7,983 bases of DNA, taken from an uncultured Eubacteriales bacterium. Lineage in GTDB: Bacteria; Bacillota; Clostridia; Oscillospirales; CAG-272. The stretch is from the NCBI GenBank assembly GCA_934462825.1, contig CAKSIP010000049.1, positions 1 through 7,983 on the forward strand, written 5' to 3'. The notes under the pieces were generated by a model, which worked only from the letters and a program-made list of their open reading frames with translations, ran no database searches and had not been told where the DNA came from. Made by a program: the position numbers and the translations under genes. Positions 6,363 through 7,983 of this stretch are shown piece by piece (the stretch's first letter is position 1; each line of letters opens with the position of its first letter).

Positions 6363-6467
6363 TAGTTTTGTAAGATTTTTCATCCATGCGCCCATTTTTT
6401 TCCTTTTTCGGGAGAGTTCTTTTGCGTTTTGCCCTTGATTTTTTTGCTTTTTTTCCTCCGGCAAGTA
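6363..6467. other. T-tract-rich spacer between divergent promoters
   Basis: Between the two divergent -35 boxes lie about 105 bases with eight T runs of four to seven bases (for example 6376-6380, 6395-6401, 6439-6445, 6448-6454), several spaced by roughly a helical turn. Such tracts can bend DNA or act as upstream promoter elements. No convincing gene is present: a 22-codon minus-strand frame near 6392 has AAGGA before its ATG but overlaps the promoter and has no recognisable product. Confidence 0.4.
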
Positions 6468-6496
6468 TTGACTTATCAAAAGTTCGATGCTATAAT
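6468..6496 (+). promoter_or_regulatory. Strong promoter of the oxidoreductase gene
   Basis: TTGACT (6468-6473) and TATAAT (6491-6496) are 17 bases apart, with TGC directly before the -10. Eleven of twelve box positions match consensus, and T-rich tracts lie upstream. Transcription would start at about 6502-6504, exactly where the inverted repeat begins. Confidence 0.88.
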
Positions 6497-6502
6497 AGGC
6501 CA

Positions 6503-6526
6503 AGATTCCCGTACCCTTGGGAATCT
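6503..6526 (+). promoter_or_regulatory. Perfect inverted repeat at the transcription start (operator or 5' stem-loop)
   Basis: AGATTCCC (6503-6510) and GGGAATCT (6519-6526) are perfect inverted arms around an eight-base centre. They begin at the predicted +1. As DNA this could be a repressor operator. As RNA it would be a stem at the very 5' end, followed by a pyrimidine-rich stretch with Ts to about 6543, which could also act as an early attenuator. No regulator gene is adjacent. Confidence 0.6.
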
Positions 6527-6566
6527 CTTTTCCCTTCTTTTTTAATTTAATTCTATGCTTTGTTTT

Positions 6567-6572
6567 AAGGAG
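6567..6572 (+). promoter_or_regulatory. Ribosome binding site that fixes the oxidoreductase start
   Basis: AAGGAG lies seven bases before the ATG at 6580. The same frame is open back to an ATG at 6517, but that ATG lies in the inverted-repeat leader with no Shine-Dalgarno, and the extra residues have no counterpart in the family. Confidence 0.85.
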
Positions 6573-6579
6573 AACTATC

Positions 6580-7752
6580 ATGCCGCAAGTGAAAAAAATC
6601 GGATGTATTGGGTTCGGCCACCGCGCCGCCAGCATTTTTCAAACCATCCGAGAGTACAATGAAAGCATCGCCGACTGTGAGGATGCTCCGTATCTGAAGC
6701 TCTCGGCCGTCATGGACATTCGCCCCAATGTGGCCGACGACCTGAAAAAGTCGGGCTATTCCGACGTACACGTTTACCAAACGCCCGAAGAAATGTATGA
6801 AAAGGAAGCCTTGGACGGCATGGTTATTGCAACGCGCTGCTCGCTGCACACGGACTACGCGCTTCTCAACGCAAAATACGGCGTACCCGTTCTTTTGGAA
6901 AAGCCCGTTTGCACGCATGAAGAAGACGCCGACCGCCTTTGCACCATTCTCGAAAAAATGGACGACAAAACCGTCGTGTCCTTCCCTCTGCGTTCCGCAC
7001 CGTTGGCCGTTCGGGCCAGAGAGGTCGTAACCTCCGGTGTGCTCGGAACGATCAGCCAGGTGCAGGCCTGCAACAATGTGGCCTACGGGCGTGGCTATTA
7101 CCACGGCTGGTACCGCGACGATCACGAAACCGGCGGCCTGTTTCTGCAAAAGGCTACCCACGATTTGGATCTGATTTCCTTCCTGCTGGGCGAGCCTGAC
7201 GTGAAAGATCTTTGCGCCATGGCCTCCAAAAGGATCTTCAAAGGGGATCACCCGGCCGGCCTGCACTGCCCCGATTGCCCCGAACGCGCAACCTGCCCGG
7301 AAAGTGACCGCAACGTGGCCACCTATGGAGATCGGTACGAAGTGTCCGACGGCTGTTGCTTTGCCGTTGACACCGGCAACCAAGACAGCGGCACGGTGCT
7401 TGTGAACTATGAAAACGGCATGCACGCCGTTTACACGCAAAATTTTGTTGCGCGCAAAGCCGCCGGCAAGCGCATGGTACGCATCATCGGCTACAACGCA
7501 ACGCTGGAATTGGAATTTTACCACAACACGGTGGACGTTCTTTATCACAACGAGGGCAAGTGCGTGCATTATGACATGCCGGCACTGCATCACAGCGGAG
7601 GCGACCGCGCCATGATTGAAGACTTTGCAAAGGTAGTCAACGGCGCCCCCTCGAAAACGCCGCTTCGGTACGGAATCCGCTCCGCCATTCTCTGCATGGC
7701 CGCACAGCGCTCCTCCGACAATCACACCTACGAAAAAATCAAACAGATCTGA
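6580..7752 (+). CDS. Gfo/Idh/MocA-family oxidoreductase with Cys-rich insert
   Basis: The 390-residue cytoplasmic NAD(P)-dependent dehydrogenase probably acts on a sugar, inositol or related polyol. The N-terminal Rossmann fold opens with KIGCIGFGHRA (6-16). LLEKPVCT (105-112) holds the family's catalytic Lys108. The C-terminal domain has GGLFLQKATHDLDLISFLLGE (185-205), whose His194 matches the catalytic His. The Asp four residues before it in inositol dehydrogenase is here part of QK (190-191), a variant I recall from a known subfamily. A Cys-rich insert HCPDCPERATC (229-239) follows, with C-x2-C-x5-C, plus two adjacent Cys at 259-260; it may bind a metal. The substrate cannot be named. The gene stands alone, with its own strong promoter, a perfect inverted repeat at +1, and a palindromic terminator starting inside its stop codon. 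The family is sure; the reaction is open. Confidence 0.92.
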   Translation: MPQVKKIGCIGFGHRAASIFQTIREYNESIADCEDAPYLKLSAVMDIRPNVADDLKKSGYSDVHVYQTPEEMYEKEALDGMVIATRCSLHTDYALLNAKYGVPVLLEKPVCTHEEDADRLCTILEKMDDKTVVSFPLRSAPLAVRAREVVTSGVLGTISQVQACNNVAYGRGYYHGWYRDDHETGGLFLQKATHDLDLISFLLGEPDVKDLCAMASKRIFKGDHPAGLHCPDCPERATCPESDRNVATYGDRYEVSDGCCFAVDTGNQDSGTVLVNYENGMHAVYTQNFVARKAAGKRMVRIIGYNATLELEFYHNTVDVLYHNEGKCVHYDMPALHHSGGDRAMIEDFAKVVNGAPSKTPLRYGIRSAILCMAAQRSSDNHTYEKIKQI

Positions 7753-7794
7753 ATAAACGGAAAGCCGTCGGTACCGACGGCTTTTCGTTTATTC
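7751..7794. terminator. 44-base near-perfect palindrome acting as terminator
   Basis: From the second base of the oxidoreductase stop codon to 7794 the sequence is its own reverse complement except for one mismatched pair. The core is AAAGCCGTCG/CGACGGCTTT around GTAC, flanked by GAATAAACG/CGTTTATTC. The T tail (TTTT then CGTTTATT) is moderate. Symmetry allows it to work from either strand. Confidence 0.8.
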
Positions 7795-7819
7795 TAAGTC
7801 CGAAAGACGAATATCATTG

Positions 7820-7847
7820 AAAAAAGCACGCTTGCGCGTGCTTTTTT
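7820..7847. terminator. Intrinsic terminator of the tRNA transcript (bidirectional)
   Basis: A6 (7820-7825), GCACGC (7826-7831), loop TTGC, GCGTGC (7836-7841) and T6 (7842-7847) form a perfect stem with U tails on both strands. On the minus strand it begins one base after the CCA end of tRNA-Tyr, so it ends the tRNA transcript. On the plus strand it backs up the oxidoreductase terminator. Confidence 0.88.
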
Positions 7848-7848
7848 C

Positions 7849-7933
7849 TGGTGGGGGATGGTGGATTCGGACCACCGAAGGCAAAGCCAGCAGATTTACA
7901 GTCTGTCCCCTTTGGCCACTCGGGAAATCCCCC
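7849..7933 (-). tRNA. tRNA-Tyr (anticodon GUA), CCA encoded
   Basis: The minus strand folds as a class II tRNA of 85 bases including CCA. The acceptor GGGGGAT pairs with ATCCCCC, the discriminator is A and CCA is encoded (7849-7851). The anticodon loop CTGTAAA carries GTA, and a variable arm (GGC/GCC stem) is present, as expected for bacterial tRNA-Tyr. Two features are unusual. The T loop reads TCCGAAT where TTCGAAT is usual (C at position 55), and the outermost anticodon-stem pair is A27-C43. The gene lies three bases after tRNA-Thr and is followed directly by a terminator, so both come from one processed transcript. Confidence 0.93.
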
Positions 7934-7936
7934 ATA

Positions 7937-7983
7937 TGGAGCTGGTGAACGGAGTCGAACCATCAACCTGCTGATTACAAATC
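7937..7983 (-). tRNA. tRNA-Thr (anticodon UGU), 5' part beyond window
   Basis: The 47 bases on the minus strand match positions 30-76 of a tRNA. The anticodon loop TTTGTAA has anticodon TGT, then half the anticodon stem (TCAGC), a T loop TTCGACT with stem GATGG/CCGTT (two G-U pairs), the acceptor 3' strand CACCAGC, and TCCA at the end. The 5' acceptor strand, D arm and 5' half of the anticodon stem lie outside the window. Thr-Tyr order in a tight array is common in bacteria. Confidence 0.9.

Noticed and set aside
6517..6579. Upstream extension of the oxidoreductase to an ATG at 6517
   Set aside because: The ATG lies inside the inverted-repeat leader with no Shine-Dalgarno, and the extra hydrophobic residues precede a complete Rossmann start.
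6565..7725. 386-codon minus-strand frame opposite the oxidoreductase
   Set aside because: The plus strand has a strong promoter, RBS and clear family motifs. The antisense frame has none.
1..7983. CRISPR arrays, insertion sequences, phage or toxin-antitoxin genes
   Set aside because: No regularly spaced repeats, no transposase- or integrase-like frames with terminal repeats, and no small paired genes of that kind are visible on either strand. The tRNAs at the right end could serve as an integration site, but no integrase or repeated tRNA 3' end is seen inside the window.

Overview
The window looks like an ordinary chromosomal segment of a gut-type clostridial Firmicute, most plausibly an Oscillospiraceae/Christensenellales-like lineage. 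This placement is an inference. It rests on strong AGGAGG-type ribosome binding sites, sigma-A promoters with extended -10 boxes, the clostridial form of galactokinase (GNHTDHNHG motif), a YycJ/WalJ-type hydrolase, and a Thr-Tyr tRNA array with encoded CCA. No phage, transposon, CRISPR, toxin-antitoxin or defence genes are visible.

Left part (1-1912), minus strand. A sugar-type ABC transporter substrate-binding lipoprotein runs off the left edge and has its own near-consensus promoter. Upstream of it is a four-helix membrane protein of unknown function with a GTG start and its own promoter, divergent from galK.

Centre (1983-4707), plus strand. An apparent three-gene operon carries galactokinase, a three-helix membrane protein joined to it by a one-base stop/start overlap, and an MBL-fold YycJ/WalJ-like hydrolase. 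It ends at a bidirectional terminator shared with the convergent genes on the right.

Right-centre (4705-6362), minus strand. A two-gene operon encodes a cytidylate-kinase-like P-loop protein followed by a D-amino-acid aminotransferase. The second enzyme would supply D-Ala/D-Glu for peptidoglycan. A roughly 260-base T-rich divergent control region separates its promoter from the next unit.

Right part (6468-7983). A single Gfo/Idh/MocA oxidoreductase is transcribed on the plus strand from a strong promoter with a perfect inverted repeat at the start of the transcript. It ends at a 44-base near-palindrome. On the minus strand, tRNA-Thr(UGU), cut by the window edge, and tRNA-Tyr(GUA) follow, with their own terminator.

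I found no convincing new multi-gene system. The points most worth a second look are the Glu-to-Asn change in the galactose-binding motif of GalK, the palindrome at the oxidoreductase transcription start, two unusual bases in tRNA-Tyr, and the kinase-like/D-amino-acid aminotransferase pairing. Substrate binding, galactose phosphorylation and sugar oxidation would fit a carbohydrate-using lifestyle, but nothing in the sequence shows that these units act as one pathway.
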